From: Erinaceus europaeus
Taxonomy: Eukaryota > Chordata > Mammalia > Eulipotyphla > Erinaceidae
NCBI RefSeq assembly: GCF_950295315.1
Contig: NC_080176.1
Coordinates: forward strand, 34,189,006 to 34,253,005
DNA: 64,000 nt
Direction: 5' to 3'
The stretch's first letter is position 1; every line of letters starts with the position of its first letter. Positions 23,295-35,577 of the stretch are shown in pieces. Position numbers and translations under genes: made by a program. Below the pieces are notes generated by a model. It was not told the origin of the DNA and searched no databases. It saw only the letters and a list, made by a program, of their open reading frames with translations.

Positions 23295-24395
23295 AAATAA
23301 TTAAAAAAAATAAAATAATAAAAAGAGACATTATATATTTTATATTTGTCTTTTCCATCCTGAACCCGCATCCAGTTGTTATCTATAGGAAATTTAAGTG
23401 TACATATTTTAGTAATCCTATTTTGATCATTTAACCAACCTCCTCTTCTTCCAAGGTTTTTGCCTCATTAAGAAAGAACAAAACCCTAATATGAAACATG
23501 TCAGTAGTTGATGATTTTGGTGAAGTCTCAACTTAAAAATCATACTCTTCCTCCATTTATTGGTGCACAGTGCTATTTTCTGGCCATCCCAGCCTAGTTA
23601 GCATGTGAACTTTCCTTCAGCCATCTTGGCCAGAGCACAGCTGTGATATGCAGAATAACTTGAGTCCTTGGGTGACTCTAGTGCATGAAAACACTGGGTG
23701 GGAGAGGGAAGATAAAGAGAAAAAGAAATGCAGTGCATTTTTAGGATACTTCTCCTATAGTACTTGAAGTACAGAAGAATTGGGATATGCTAGAAGTTAT
23801 TCAGGTTAAGGAAGTTTCACTTTGGGGAAGTTGGATTTTTGTCTTGATTTACTTTCTTCTACTTTTCTGAAAAAATCTAATAAACCTATATGAAGGCCTC
23901 AAAATCCCCTAAGCACAAGAGGACAAGAAGTACCTGAATAATTCTAGGAGCTTATCTTTCTTGGTAGCTTATCTAACTTGATTCACTACAAGAAGTCTCT
24001 AGCAGTTGTACCACTGCTCTTTGAGTTACATCTGCCTTCAGTATCACTTCTTTTCCTTTCCTACCCTTTCTTTTCTTTTCTCTTCTTTTCCTTAGGTAGC
24101 AAAGTACAGACTGTAGAATCCCTGCCTAATTTATATTTAAGTTATATATAAATTACATTCATAAATAACATTTGAAAATGTTGAAATATCAGTAAGGGCC
24201 CATTTATTCTTTATTGTTATTTTTAAGATGCTATATGATCTATTTTTTCCATTGCCCCTTTTTATGTTAATTTTATTGCATTGGGAAAAATAATTAAATT
24301 ATCAAATAGCTGGAACATATGAAGCTTTGAATGAGTATAATTCTTGTAGTCCTACCTAAATAACAAATGTAAAGGACAAGATGATATTTATTTAT
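23295..24395. other. Intron, no repeat or gene recognised
   Basis: Unique-looking sequence with a CTTTTCTTTTC pyrimidine stretch near 24048-24093. Confidence 0.55.
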
Positions 24396-24399
24396 TTTA

Positions 24400-24578
24400 T
24401 TTGTGATTAAAAGCGGTCAGCAAGACTTAAGATCACTGTTGGTCGTTCTACACCATTCTTACTACCAAAGTTCTGTGTCCCCACCTTACCAGCTGTAACC
24501 ACCAGAGTGAGCACTCTCTGGTAAAACATTCTTTGTGAATTTGTTTCCATATAGAATTGGTTTCTTTATGGATTTTCC

Positions 24579-24586
<8 letters not shown>
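24400..24586 (-). mobile_element. L1 3' UTR fragment, antisense
   Basis: 'CACCATTCTTACTACCAAAG', 'TTCTGTGTCCCCACC' and 'AACCACCAGAGTGAGCACTC' match the start of other antisense L1 3' ends in the window (18240, 36880). Confidence 0.65.

Positions 24587-24628
<42 letters not shown>
24587..24628. repeat. (AC)n microsatellite, 21 units
   Basis: Perfect AC dinucleotide run at the end of the L1 fragment. Confidence 0.97.
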
Positions 24629-24629
<1 letters not shown>

Positions 24630-24630
<1 letters not shown>

Positions 24631-25460
24631 TAGGCCTAAAGACCTGTATTCTGTCCAAATTCTTGTTGTTGGGAGTGACTAGGCTTCCTTTTAACCATTT
24701 TCATGCCTTTAATTTAATTTTATTTTATTATCGACTTTAAATGGAAATAGTATGTTAGAAAATATTGTATTCTCCCTGAGACTCGTTGTAATAATTAAAT
24801 ATGTAATAATTAAATAGAGCCAGATTAAAGCCTTTAGAGGACAGGATTTGAAATATCAAATCTTATATCAAAAGTGAGGGAGGAGCTACCCTGTTGTTCC
24901 TGTTCCCCAGGTATATATTAGTTTGCCTTTTGGGGAACTGGCACTGTTGATAGTACTATGTGAAGCTGCTTAGTCTCTACCAAGATAAAAACTTGGTGAT
25001 TTAGCAGTTAGTAAATATTTTTTAAACTTTTTAATGTTACAATAGAGACTCTTAACTCTTTAAAAAAAAAAAAAAAGAACATTAAGAGATGACCACCGCT
25101 ATTACTTTGTAGAGATTCTGTAGGGTTTAAGGAAAATGTGATTATTATTACTTGAGATAAAAGCGATCTGAAAGGCACATATTTTCTGAGAAAACAGAAC
25201 TACCCCACCCAAATACAATATTCAAATTCCAAGGCCATCTGAAATCATTAGTCCTACACTTAGATTCCAACACCAACTACCTTAATTTCTTGTGGTGAGT
25301 TATATGTTATTCATTTTCCCCTTTAATTCACTCGAGTGTGCCAATAAAAACAAAAACATCATTTATAATTTGGGAAAATAGCTATGCTCACCACTATACC
25401 ACCAACACATCCAGTTTCACAGTTTATAGTTTGTCCTTATGTTGAGGTCAGGGTAGAGAT
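24630..25460. other. Intron, no gene seen
   Basis: AT-rich, with an A-run at 25062-25077. No family recognised. Confidence 0.5.
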
Positions 25461-25464
25461 TACC

Positions 25465-25603
25465 TCCCTCTGCTCCCCACCCCCATACCCTGCCCCAGCA
25501 CTTAGCTCCTTCAGTTTAGCAAAGCCTAAGGTATTTTTAGAGTTCTCTATCTCTGTATCTCTCTGTCTCTGTCTCTCTCTCCATAAATAAAACTTTTTAA
25601 AAT
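25465..25603 (+). mobile_element. Degenerate SINE-B, sense
   Basis: 'CTGCTCCCCACCCCCATACC' and a TCTCTGTCTCTGTCTC stretch ending CATAAATAAAACTTTTT. Too decayed for firm assignment. Confidence 0.4.
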
Positions 25604-25604
25604 A

Positions 25605-26410
25605 GCAGTGAAATGGGTCTGTATAATACTTGGTTTAGCATACCACCTTCCTTTCTTGGGAAGGCCTATATTTACCTAAGACTTTAAAGGGAGGTAAAGA
25701 TATTTTTAGAAGCAATTTAGATAAGCAGATACTTAACACCCGAAGGGCTGCTCCAGATTAACATTCAGATGTAAATTCTGGGTGCTAATTTCTTATGTAA
25801 ATTATTGGATCTGTGTACATTCTTACCCTGCTGGGAAGCAGTTGATTGTCTAAAGGAGTGAGGGCAGCCTAGTTTTAGGTCTCTACAAACTGCTTTGATT
25901 ACTTTTGTTTGTGTTTACAGCTGTTCTGCCCTCCATTTAGATTACTTCTTAACCTACTAGTTGGAGATAATTAGAGAATGCAAATCTGCTATTGTGAAGT
26001 GCAAACCTTGGGTAGTTTCTTAAGGAAATGCAGATGAACTTTACAAAGAAAGGTCCTCTACTAGTAGTCCCCCCTCCTTTTAAAGTCATTTGCTGCAGGA
26101 ATCATGATTTAAGGACAACATTCCAATATAACTCTTACAAAATGAAGCTATTTCAGGGCAAGTTTGTCAAGTAGATTGCTAATTGTATGCTCACAAATAT
26201 TCTTGTGTGTTGTAAACAAGCTTGAATTCTTTCCCTGGTCTTCCAGGAATCTGTAAAAGAAAGATCCCATCTTCTTTCAAAATTAGTTCAGATAGAATTC
26301 AAAATTACCTTACCAGAAGTCATATGGGTATTTTTTTGTTTGTTTATTTGCTTGTTTGGTTATTTGAAGCTATAATTGAGATGTAAGCTGTTGTGAAATG
26401 TTTCTAATGG
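25605..26410. other. Repeat-free intronic block with an octamer motif
   Basis: No SINE or L1 signature over 800 bp. The exact octamer ATGCAAAT (POU-factor site) is at 25978-25985 and TAAT cores are frequent. A single octamer is expected often by chance, so this is only a candidate for regulatory sequence. Confidence 0.35.
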
Positions 26411-26425
26411 TGAGAAGACAGAATT

Positions 26426-26708
26426 TAAAAAAAATTTTTATATTTATTTATTTTCCCTTTTGTTGCCTTTGTTTTTATGGTTGTTGTAGTTATTATTGTT
26501 GTTATTGATGTCATCTTTGTTAGATAGGACATAGAGAAATGGAGAGAGGAGGGGAAGACAGAGAGCTGGAAAGAAAGACAACTGCAGATCTGCTTCTCTG
26601 CTTGTGAAGTGATTCTCCTACAGGTGGGGAGCCGGGACTCGAACCAGGATGCTTATGCCAATCCTTGCGCCACGTGCACTTAACCCGCTGCGCTACCGCC
26701 AGACTCCC
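26426..26708 (-). mobile_element. SINE-A short form, antisense, with 14-bp duplication
   Basis: gagaagacaraatt lies at 26412-26425 and 26709-26722 (one difference). Complete apart from small deletions in the body. Confidence 0.95.
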
Positions 26709-26724
26709 GAGAAGACAAAATTAC

Positions 26725-27930
26725 CTCATACACTATATATTCAGATCCTCTGGGTATTGAAAATATCATTTCATAAATCCCACCTTGCCACTTTATTTTA
26801 ATATTTTTACGAACATGCATAGATTACTTTGAACCTTAAAGTGAATTAACTAATGCTCTTTGCAGTTTTTAAACAAATGTAATACATATTATACATGTAT
26901 TTAATACATATAATACATGTATTTAATTAGCTAGTCTGAACCCCAAGATTGATGGCTTGGAGGAAAGAGTTAATAAATGTCACAGAAGGAAAAAAAAAGT
27001 GAGACCCTTGGCAGGTGGGCATTATTTTCAGAAAAGTCACAAACTGAACTTTGACATTTATCCTTGATTTTGCAACCATTTTTGACCTTGAATTCTTTCT
27101 GACCTGTTCTTGGACTCAGGCTTGCCTTCTGTTTCTTTCTTATGCTTTTTTTCCCTCAAGAAATGACCTGGACAACGTGTTAGGAAAGCAGGAAAATCAA
27201 GTAGAATGTCTTTTTTCTGCTCCAGAATCCCATCCTAGGTGGGTACCACACTAGGTTTGGTCATTGGGTCTTTCTAGACTCCTCTTCACTATGACAGTCA
27301 CTTGGACAATGCTTCTAATGATGTTTAGAAATAATTGACCAAATATATTGTAGGAGATATTCTATTGAAATTGACTGACTTTTTTTCTCACATTCGGCTG
27401 GGAGTAGTGATTTGGAGCAAGGATATCACAGAGATAAAGTGTCTTTTTCATAATAATATATCAAAGCTACACTATCAACATGCTTCATGTATGTTAATGT
27501 TGCCCTAGATTCACCTGGCTGAAGGAGTGTTCTCCCTACTCTTTTTCTCCCCTTTCATATTGTGGAAGGGGATCATCAGCTCACACTCAAAGCTCACACT
27601 ACCTCCCTGAGAACAGATTATCTACATAAATTGATTGGGATTTGACTACAGGGGAATTTGTCTCTTTTTCCCTCCATTTATTGATTTACCTAGTCATTTG
27701 TTTATAATACTTTTCATGAATAAGTATTTGGGGGGGAGGTTTGGGCTGTATCTAATGCTATATTTATTTTGTTGCTCAAACTGTTAACCACGAGGAGCGC
27801 TTTTGGTTAGTTCATGTGTCCCTTATGTGTATTCCCACCATTGTGAGATTTTCTCTAAAACACAAAGTAGGGTTTTTCTCTTGTTATAATAGGCAGAACT
27901 TTAATTATTATTACTATTATTATTATTTTG
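26725..27930. other. Intron, no repeat or gene recognised
   Basis: The open frame at 27051-27254 lacks recognised features or splice context. A G-run lies at 27731-27737. Confidence 0.5.
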
Positions 27931-27936
27931 TTTTAC

Positions 27937-28352
27937 CAGAGCCCTGCTCAACTCTGGTTTAAAGTGGTACAGCGGATTGAACCTAGGACTTCAGAGTCTT
28001 AGGCATGATAGTCTTTTTGCATAGCAATTATACTATTTCCCCAGCCCTAGATTTTTTAAATTTTTTAAAAAATTTTATTTATTTATTTTCCCCTTTGTTG
28101 CCCTTGTCTTTTTATTGTTGTGGTAGTTATTATTGTTGTTGTTATTGGTGTCGTTGTTGTTAGGACAGAGAGAAGTGGAGAGAGGAGGGGAAGACAGTGA
28201 AGGGGAGAGAAAGACACCTGCAGACCTGCTTCACTGCCTGGTGAAGGGACTCCCATGCAGGTGGGGAGCCGGGGGCTTGAACCGGGATCCTTACACCAGT
28301 CCTTGCACTTTGCGTCATGTGCGCTTAACCTGCTGCTCTACCACCCGACTCC
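27937..28352 (-). mobile_element. SINE-C interrupted at its end by a SINE-A, both antisense
   Basis: The SINE-C spans 27937-28046 (CAGAGCCCTGCTCAACTCTG to CCCCAGCCC). The SINE-A spans 28058-28352. A 16-bp duplication cagccctagatttttt at 28042-28057 and 28353-28368 shows that the SINE-A landed at the edge of the older SINE-C. Confidence 0.93.
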
Positions 28353-28379
28353 CAGCCCTAGATTTTTTTTTTTTTAAAG

Positions 28380-29250
28380 AGACTAAAAAATACACTTCTC
28401 ATAGAATCCAGACATTTAAGTAACTGCTACTTTTGGCCTCTAGGTGTCCTCATATCACAAGTTGGAATAGCCTTAAAACTTTTACTAAAAACTATTTGTG
28501 CTTCTTATTTTGTAGTTTTCATTGTACGACAGAAATAACTCTGAAATCACCATTATTCCACAGAAAATCTTGTTTTCTTCATACGCTCTTCATACTGTCT
28601 TCTTGATGCTAGTCTTAGTAAACCCAGAACCAAATAGCTACAATGTGCTTCTTTGAGAGATCTCATCAGAAATGCCACCCTCTAATCACGAGTGACCTTT
28701 GTGGCTCATAAAGCCACACCTTATAAGGATTCACCAGCAAGAATGAAGTAAATGGGTGATGACGTAGCCCAGGACTGGCAAATTCTGGTTTATCAGTCAC
28801 CTCCCAGGATTCGGCTTTGGAAAGTTGGGTAACAGGGCTCAGTAAAAGCAGACAAAGAATGGTCTAAAGCATAGTGTACTAACCACAGCAGACTGAGATC
28901 TTGGAGCATTTTTGAGTCATAGAGATGCCAGTGAGTATGTAGTAACATCTAACTTGGAGTCAAAAAACTTAGGTTCCAGTCCTACTTTTTCTGCTTCCTT
29001 GGGGCATGTCCTCAATCTTTATAGACCCTAGTTTCCTCATGTGCATACCAAAGAGATTAGATAAAATTAGTATTACGTAATCATAGACACAAATCTCTCA
29101 CAATAATTCATCATTTTCTGAACCCATCTTAGGGATTTAAAAGCTAATTCTGCCTTTACATGGCATGTAATAAAGACTGGATTTAAGTATTCATTTTTGA
29201 TGAATATATATATTCTTTAATATTGCCTATATACATGAGGAAAACTGTCT
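28380..29250. other. Intron, no repeat or gene recognised
   Basis: Unique-looking sequence. No open frame with recognised features. Confidence 0.5.
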
Positions 29251-29254
29251 GTTT

Positions 29255-29405
29255 TTAAAGACTATATATTAGCGAGAGAGAGAGAGAGAGAGAGAGGACA
29301 AGAACCAGAGCATCACTCAGATTTACCCCATGCTGAGGATTGAGGAGTGAACTCTACACTTCGTGCTTGAGAGTTTAACACCTTACCCATTGTTCCACCT
29401 CCCAG
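29255..29405 (-). mobile_element. SINE-D, antisense, with (GA)n
   Basis: (GA) run at 29274-29296, 'CCAGAGCATCACTCAGATTT' and 'CACCTTACCCATTGTTCCAC'. Confidence 0.75.
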
Positions 29406-29458
29406 GACATTTGTCTGTGTTTTATTATTCAGTTATTGCTATTTAATTTACTTTAAGT

Positions 29459-29545
29459 CACCCAGGCAGTGGCTAGAGCACTGCCCTTACAAGCATGAGG
29501 TCTTACATGTATCAGACTAATGCTCTGTTTCCGCCCCCCCAACAA
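29459..29545 (+). mobile_element. SINE-D-like, sense, short
   Basis: 'CACCCAGGCAGTGGCTAGAG' and 'TACAAGCATGAGGTCTTACA', then an A-rich end. Confidence 0.55.
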
Positions 29546-29612
29546 ATAAATGAAAGCAGGCACCCTCCATTAAAAAAATAATAATCTTAATTGGGTGTAT
29601 AAGAAAAATGAT

Positions 29613-29880
29613 GGGGGCCTGGTGGTGGCACACCTGATTAAGGGCACATATTACTATATGCACAAAGACCCAGGTTCAGTCCCTTTCTCTCTACCTTCAG
29701 GGGTGATGCTTCAGGAGCAGTGGAGCAGGTCTGTGGGTGTCTTTCTCTTTCCTTCTCTATTTCCCCCCTCCTTCTCTACTTCTGTCTTATCCAATAAAAT
29801 AGAAAGAGAAAAAAATGACAGCCACAAGTGGTGAATTCATAGTGTGGGCATCGAGCCATAGCAATAAAAATTAAAATACT
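29613..29880 (+). mobile_element. SINE-B, sense, with 3' block
   Basis: Head GGGGCCTGGTGGTGGCACAC, then a C/T-rich middle, 'CCAATAAAATAGAAAG' and a 3' block 'GGGCATCGAGCCATAGCAAT'. The next SINE is inserted in its tail. Confidence 0.87.
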
Positions 29881-29889
29881 AATAAATAT

Positions 29890-30169
29890 GGTAGTCTGGT
29901 AGTAGCACAGCGGGTTAAGTGCACGTGGCACAAGGCGCAAGGACTGGCATAAGGATCCCAGTTCGAGCCCCAGCTCCCCACCTGCAGGGGAGTCACTTCA
30001 CAGGCAGTGAAGCAGGCGTGCAGGTGTCTATCTTTCTCTCGCTCTCTCTGTCTTCCCTTCCTCTCTTCACTTCTCTCTGTCCTATCGAATGATGACGATA
30101 TCAATAACAACAAGAATAATAACTACAACAAGGGCAACAAAAGGGAAAATAAATAAATATTAAAAATAG
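29890..30169 (+). mobile_element. SINE-A short form, sense
   Basis: Complete copy, flanked by taataaatat at 29880-29889 and 30170-30179. It is inserted in the A-rich tail of the SINE-B just upstream. Confidence 0.93.
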
Positions 30170-30301
30170 TAATAAATATATACAGATGAAAGGAAAAATC
30201 ATGTTTTCTTGACAAATTTAAAAATAAGATGCTGTATTTGGGGCGTGGGAGGGGGGAGTAGGAGATCTAAGTATATTTAAATGTTTTCCAGCTTTAATAT
30301 C

Positions 30302-30361
30302 TATTTTTAATATTTATTTATTTTCCCTTTTGTTGCCCTTGTTTTTTATTGTTGTTGTAGA
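30302..30361 (-). mobile_element. SINE-A tail fragment, antisense, 60 bp
   Basis: Only the complement of the 3' tail is present (TTTTCCCTTTTGTTGCCC ... GTTGTTGTAG). It then stops abruptly in unique sequence. Extreme 5' truncation or later deletion would both explain it. Confidence 0.8.
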
Positions 30362-31205
30362 GCATTTTATTTGACTTTATTTGAAGGGTGAAGGTGTGGA
30401 TTAAATTATATCTAGCAAGGAGTATTTGTGTGCATATTTGTAAAATCAGCAATCCTGAAATGTCCCACTATGATCCAACAACCCATTAGGAGTATAAATT
30501 AAGTAACATCAACATGTATAACAATAAAACTTTAAAGTTGTATAGGTGAAGCCAGACACTGATAGAGTTTTCAGCTAAATGAGTTTTTGTTCATTCAACT
30601 GGGTTCCACTTCTTTACATGTATAGGATAGAAGCCTTGTCCTCAGAACATTCTATTTTAAAAGTAGAATGTTTGAATAATTATTTATTAGTTTTTAATAA
30701 CTCCTAATTATGTTTATTAAAATTTTGCATATGCTTTCCAAGCATTTTGGAATATCTCTATGAATCTCTGGGATTTGAAAACCACTTAGGAAATATCAGA
30801 TTTAATGATTTTGAGGTTCCATATAACACTAATATTCTAAGGTGCTTATACTAATTTTCAAATTTGTATAGACTTGTGGTTCTATCTAGTTCATTCTTTT
30901 CTCTAGAAAGTCGGGGTTATAGAACAGTTATATCACTCCTTCTCAGTAACAAACAGCTCCCAAGCATCCTGTTTTCCATCAATAGGTAACCATGAACCTC
31001 TCGTTATTGAATTTATCCACACTTTTTTGGAGGATAGCTAGTAATGTTCTGCCTTTTGGGGTAAGTCATAATAAAGATACTACTTCTTAGGGGAAATCTG
31101 TTTCTAAGTCTGTAAATTAATGCAAATGAATGATTTGTTTAGCAAACAAATCTAGTGCACTGTTTAGATCTTTTACTCATTTTTATTCATATTACTTTTT
31201 AAATT
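30362..31205. other. Intron, no repeat or gene recognised
   Basis: AT-rich unique-looking sequence. Confidence 0.5.
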
Positions 31206-31210
31206 TATTT

Positions 31211-31325
31211 TACCGGAGCACTGCTCACCTCTGGCTTTTGGTGGTGTGGAGGGATTGAACCTGGGACTTTGAAACCTCAGGCAGGAGAGTCTCTTTTCAT
31301 AACCATTATGCTGTCTACTCCTGCC
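31211..31325 (-). mobile_element. SINE-C, antisense
   Basis: ACCGGAGCACTGCTCACCTC through 'CATAACCATTATGCTGTCTA'. Well preserved. Confidence 0.88.
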
Positions 31326-31344
31326 CTTTTACTTATTTTTAAAA

Positions 31345-31612
31345 TAGTTATTGATATATTATCACCAGGGATATAGGTGGGGCTTGGTGCCTGCACAATG
31401 AATCCACTGCTTCTGGCAGCCACTTTTCCCCATGATTTTGTTTGTTTGTTTGTTTTGGTCTTCTATTTGATAGGCTAGCGGGAAATTGAGGGTGGAGGAG
31501 GGGAGTCGAGAGGGAGAGAAAGAAAGCCACCTGAAGGTGGGGGACCATGAATCTTTAACTTGGATCTTTGCACATTGTAAGGTATGTACTCAACAGTGTG
31601 CGTCACATCCCA
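31345..31612 (-). mobile_element. SINE-B with 3' block, antisense
   Basis: 'GGTGGGGCTTGGTGCCTGCA' 3' block, a TTTGTTTGTTTG run, a GA-rich body and the head complement. The head includes 'CACATTGTAAGGTATGTACT'. Confidence 0.8.
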
Positions 31613-31644
31613 ATCCTCCATTCAGATCTTTAAAACGATTCCTA

Positions 31645-31865
31645 GTGGGACCAAGTGGTGATGTACTTGGTTGAGTTATACATGTAATAATGAGCAAGGA
31701 CCAGGGTTCGAGCCCACAGTTCCCATCTGCAGGGGGGAAGCTTTGCAAGTGATGAAGCAGGGCTGTAGGTATCTCACTGTCTCTCATCCTCTCTTTCTCC
31801 TCCTCTCCTCTTAATTTCTGGCTACCTCTATCCAATAACAAATAAAATTTTAAAAATTTATAAAA
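31645..31865 (+). mobile_element. SINE-B, sense
   Basis: 'GACCAAGTGGTGATGTACTT', 'GGGTTCGAGCCCACAGTTCC' with an intact B box, and AAATAAAATTTTAAAAATTT tail. Confidence 0.87.
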
Positions 31866-31910
31866 TAAAAGAAAATACTTCCTATCTTAGTATGTTAGAA
31901 GTTGGTGAAA

Positions 31911-32190
31911 GAGGGAGTCGGGCAGTAGCACAGCGGGTTAAGTGCACATGGCGCAAAGCGCAAGGACTGGTGAGCCCTGGCTCCCCACCTGGGAGGGGGG
32001 GACTTCACAAGCGATGAAGCAGGTCTTCAGGTGTCTATCTTTCTCTCTCCCTCTCTGTCTTCTCCTCCTCTCTCCATTTCTCTCTGTCCTATCCAATAAT
32101 GACATCAATAACAACAATGATAATAACTACAACAATAAAACAAGGGCAACAAAAGGGAGTAAATAAATAAATAAATAAATGTTTAAAAGA
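31911..32190 (+). mobile_element. SINE-A short form, sense, with 12-bp duplication
   Basis: aagttggtgaaa lies at 31899-31910 and 32191-32202. About 20 bases including most of the B box are deleted ('GGACTGGTGAGCCCTGGCTC'), so this copy is unlikely to be transcribed by pol III. Confidence 0.95.
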
Positions 32191-32410
32191 AAGTTGGTGA
32201 AATAATCTGTTTGTCCCTAATGATTTTAGCTCTGTATCATAAATGTTTTTAATTTCTTTTTTGGCGTGTTGAATAGTACTTTTTGTCTTTTCATATAGCA
32301 AGCTTCCTATGTCTTATATCATTGTACGTTACTGGACTTAAAATGAAATCTTGTGCAAATTCACTAACCTTTAAAGCCTCAGTTTCTTCATAAATGAAAA
32401 GGAGGTAATT

Positions 32411-32630
32411 AGGACCAGGCAGTGGCACACCTCATTAAGCACTCACATTAAAGTGCTAAAGGACCCAGGTTCAAGCCCCTGGTCCCCACCTGCAGAGGTA
32501 AAGCTTCACGAGTGGTGAAGCAGGCCTGCAGGTGTCTCTGTCTCTCTCCCTCTCTATCGCCCTCTTCCCTCTCAATTTCTCTTGTCTCTATCGAATAATA
32601 AATAAATAAAGTATATTTAAAAATAAAATG
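32411..32630 (+). mobile_element. SINE-B, sense
   Basis: 'GGACCAGGCAGTGGCACACC' head, 'CAGGTTCAAGCCCCTGGTCC' B box, AATAAATAAATAAAG tail. Confidence 0.9.
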
Positions 32631-32879
32631 AAAAAGATAATTATACCTAGAATTGTTGAGAAGCTCAAATAAGATAGACTATACAGTCTTTACACTGTCT
32701 TTGATTTATGTAAACTGTTCTATTACGTCAATTGTCATCAGTACCATCATTATCATAAATGCCCAATTTCCAATCTGTGATTCCTGCTCTTTAGTCGGAA
32801 TGGCAGTGGTAGAATTTTTTTCAATATGCTTGTAAGTAAAATAAATATTATGAGTCATATGTATGCATAACTACTTTTC

Positions 32880-33322
32880 TTTTTTTTTAAATATTTTAAA
32901 TATTTGTTTATTTCCTTTTGTTGCCCTTTTTATTGTTGTTATTATTGTTGTTGTTATTGATGTTGTCGTTGTTAGATAGGACAGAGAAATGGAGAGAGGA
33001 GGGAAAGACAGAGGAGGAGAGAAAGATAGACACCTGCAGACCTGCTTTGCCGCCTGTGAAGGGACTTCCCAGCAGGTGGGGAGCCGGGGCTCTAACCGGT
33101 GTCCTTACGCCAGTCCTTGCACTTTGCACCACCTGCTCTTAACCTGCTGCACTACCACCCGACTCCCTCTTTTTTTCTTTTATTTATTTATTAATGAGAA
33201 AGATAGGAGGAAAGAGAGAAGGAACCAGACATCACTCTGGTACATGTGCCTCTGGGGATTGAACTCGGGACCTCATGCTTGAGAGTACAGTGCTTTATCC
33301 ATTGCGCCACCTCCCGGACCAC
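32880..33322 (-). mobile_element. SINE-D with a SINE-A inserted in its tail, both antisense
   Basis: SINE-A occupies about 32885-33168 and SINE-D 33175-33322. The 14-bp sequence cataactacttttc at 32866-32879 and 33323-33336 flanks the whole pair. So the duplication belongs to the SINE-D insertion and the SINE-A came later, into the T-run of its tail. Confidence 0.93.
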
Positions 33323-33442
33323 CATAACTACTTTTCAAAGATGATGTTGTAAATAAGATTCATTTAAAATTGTTACAGAATTTAAAATAATATTTTTATA
33401 TATTTCTCCATCCATAAACACTAAAAGTTAAATTTGAATTTT

Positions 33443-33650
33443 TCTAAGATTTATTTTATTTACTATGCAGAAGTGTTTCACATAAGGTAGAGAGAAGGAG
33501 AGACAGACAAGCCAGAGACTAAGGGGAGAAGTGGAGGAGAGAGAAAGAGAGAGAGAAAGAAAGAAACAGCATCACTCTGGCATTTGCAATGTCAGGAACC
33601 AAACCCAGGGCTTCATGCTTGTAAATCAGTATTTTAGCCTATGTGCCACA
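33443..33650 (-). mobile_element. SINE-D-like, antisense, with GA expansion
   Basis: Tail 'AAGATTTATTTTATTTACTA', a GAGAGA-rich middle at 33535-33570, then 'CATCACTCTGGCATTTGCAA'. Confidence 0.75.
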
Positions 33651-33925
33651 ATACAATTTACCCTAGAAAAAAGGCTTTCATTGACTTGTTTTAATCAGGT
33701 GCCCACCCTTGGATCAATCAATGATAGAAAGGTGAAATATGGGATCCCAAGTCAGTCTGGAATCTCGCTACAGGAATCACATGATTAGTGTAAGGACTAT
33801 CATTTCTTATAAGATTTAAAGAACAGTACTTTGCACCAGTAAAGCCATTCTCTATACTCTTGCTGTGTAATTATCAGTTTGTTGCACTTACAACTAACTA
33901 CAATGTTCTTAGAAGATACAGTTGA

Positions 33926-34282
33926 GGGGACCGGGCACTAGCGAAGCCAGCAGGTTAAGTGCACATGGCGCAAAGCACAAGGACCGACATAAGGATCCCA
34001 GTTCGAGCCCCCAGCTCCCCACCTGGGAGTGGGGGGGGGTTCACCTCACAAGTGGTGAAGCAGGTCTGCAGGTGTCTGTCTTTCTCTCCCCCTCTCTGTC
34101 TCCCCTCCTCTCGATTTTTCTCTGTCCTGTCCAACAACAATAACATCAATAACAATAAGCACAACAATGATAAAACGACAAGGGCAACAAAAAGGAAAAA
34201 ATAGCCTCCAGGAGCAGTGGATTTGTAGTGCAGGCACCGAGCCCCAGCAATAGCCCTGGAGGCAAAAAAAAAAAAAAAAAAG
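33926..34282 (+). mobile_element. SINE-A long form, sense, with 15-bp duplication
   Basis: agaagakacagttga lies at 33911-33925 and 34283-34297 (one difference). Complete, with 3' block and A-run. Confidence 0.95.
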
Positions 34283-34297
34283 AGAAGAGACAGTTGA

Positions 34298-34911
<614 letters not shown>

Positions 34912-35039
34912 TAAAATAAAGTATATGTTTATTCTAAACTATTGTAGAATTTTTTTAGAAAACCACAAAATCATTTGTTTATTGAATAATTTAATTTAAG
35001 CGTGGAACCTTTTGTCATTTGGTAACTTAAAAAGTAGCT

Positions 35040-35303
35040 GGAGTGGGCTTATGAAATAGTTCACTGGGCTTACAAATTAGCTCACTTGGATAGATTGCTG
35101 CTTTGCCCTGTGTACAACACAGGTTTGAGCCAGACCCCCACTGTATGCTGTAATATCTTCATTAATGAAAAAAGGGAGGGCAAAGAGGGAGAGGGAGAGA
35201 GAGAGGACACAGCACATGTGATGCTGAAGATTGAACTCATGACCTCATGTTTGAGAGCCCAGCATTCATCCACTGTGCCACCTCTGAAACCACACATGAA
35301 ACA
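35040..35303. mobile_element. Old sense SINE followed by an antisense SINE-D
   Basis: 35045-35165 has 'GGTTTGAGCCAGACCCCCAC' and an ATTAATGAAAAAAGG end, a diverged sense SINE. 35167-35303 carries 'GCACATGTGATGCTGAAGAT' and 'CATTCATCCACTGTGCCACC', antisense SINE-D. Confidence 0.6.
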
Positions 35304-35577
35304 CTTTCTGTATCTGAAAAGTATCATGATTTAATTGAATGGGGGCACAATTCATATGTGGCTCTAATAGACAATAGAAAGATCTCTCATAATTCCACTT
35401 TGCTCAGTTATTCCTCCTGACTGGACTACATCATGGTAAGGTAACACATAATTTCACCAAAATATGACATTTCTTTTTCTTCTTTTTTTTCTCTCTCCTT
35501 CTTTTTTCTTTGCCAGTATCTGATATTTGGTGTCTACATGGTTCTACTGTTCACAGTGACTGTTTGTTCCTTTATAT

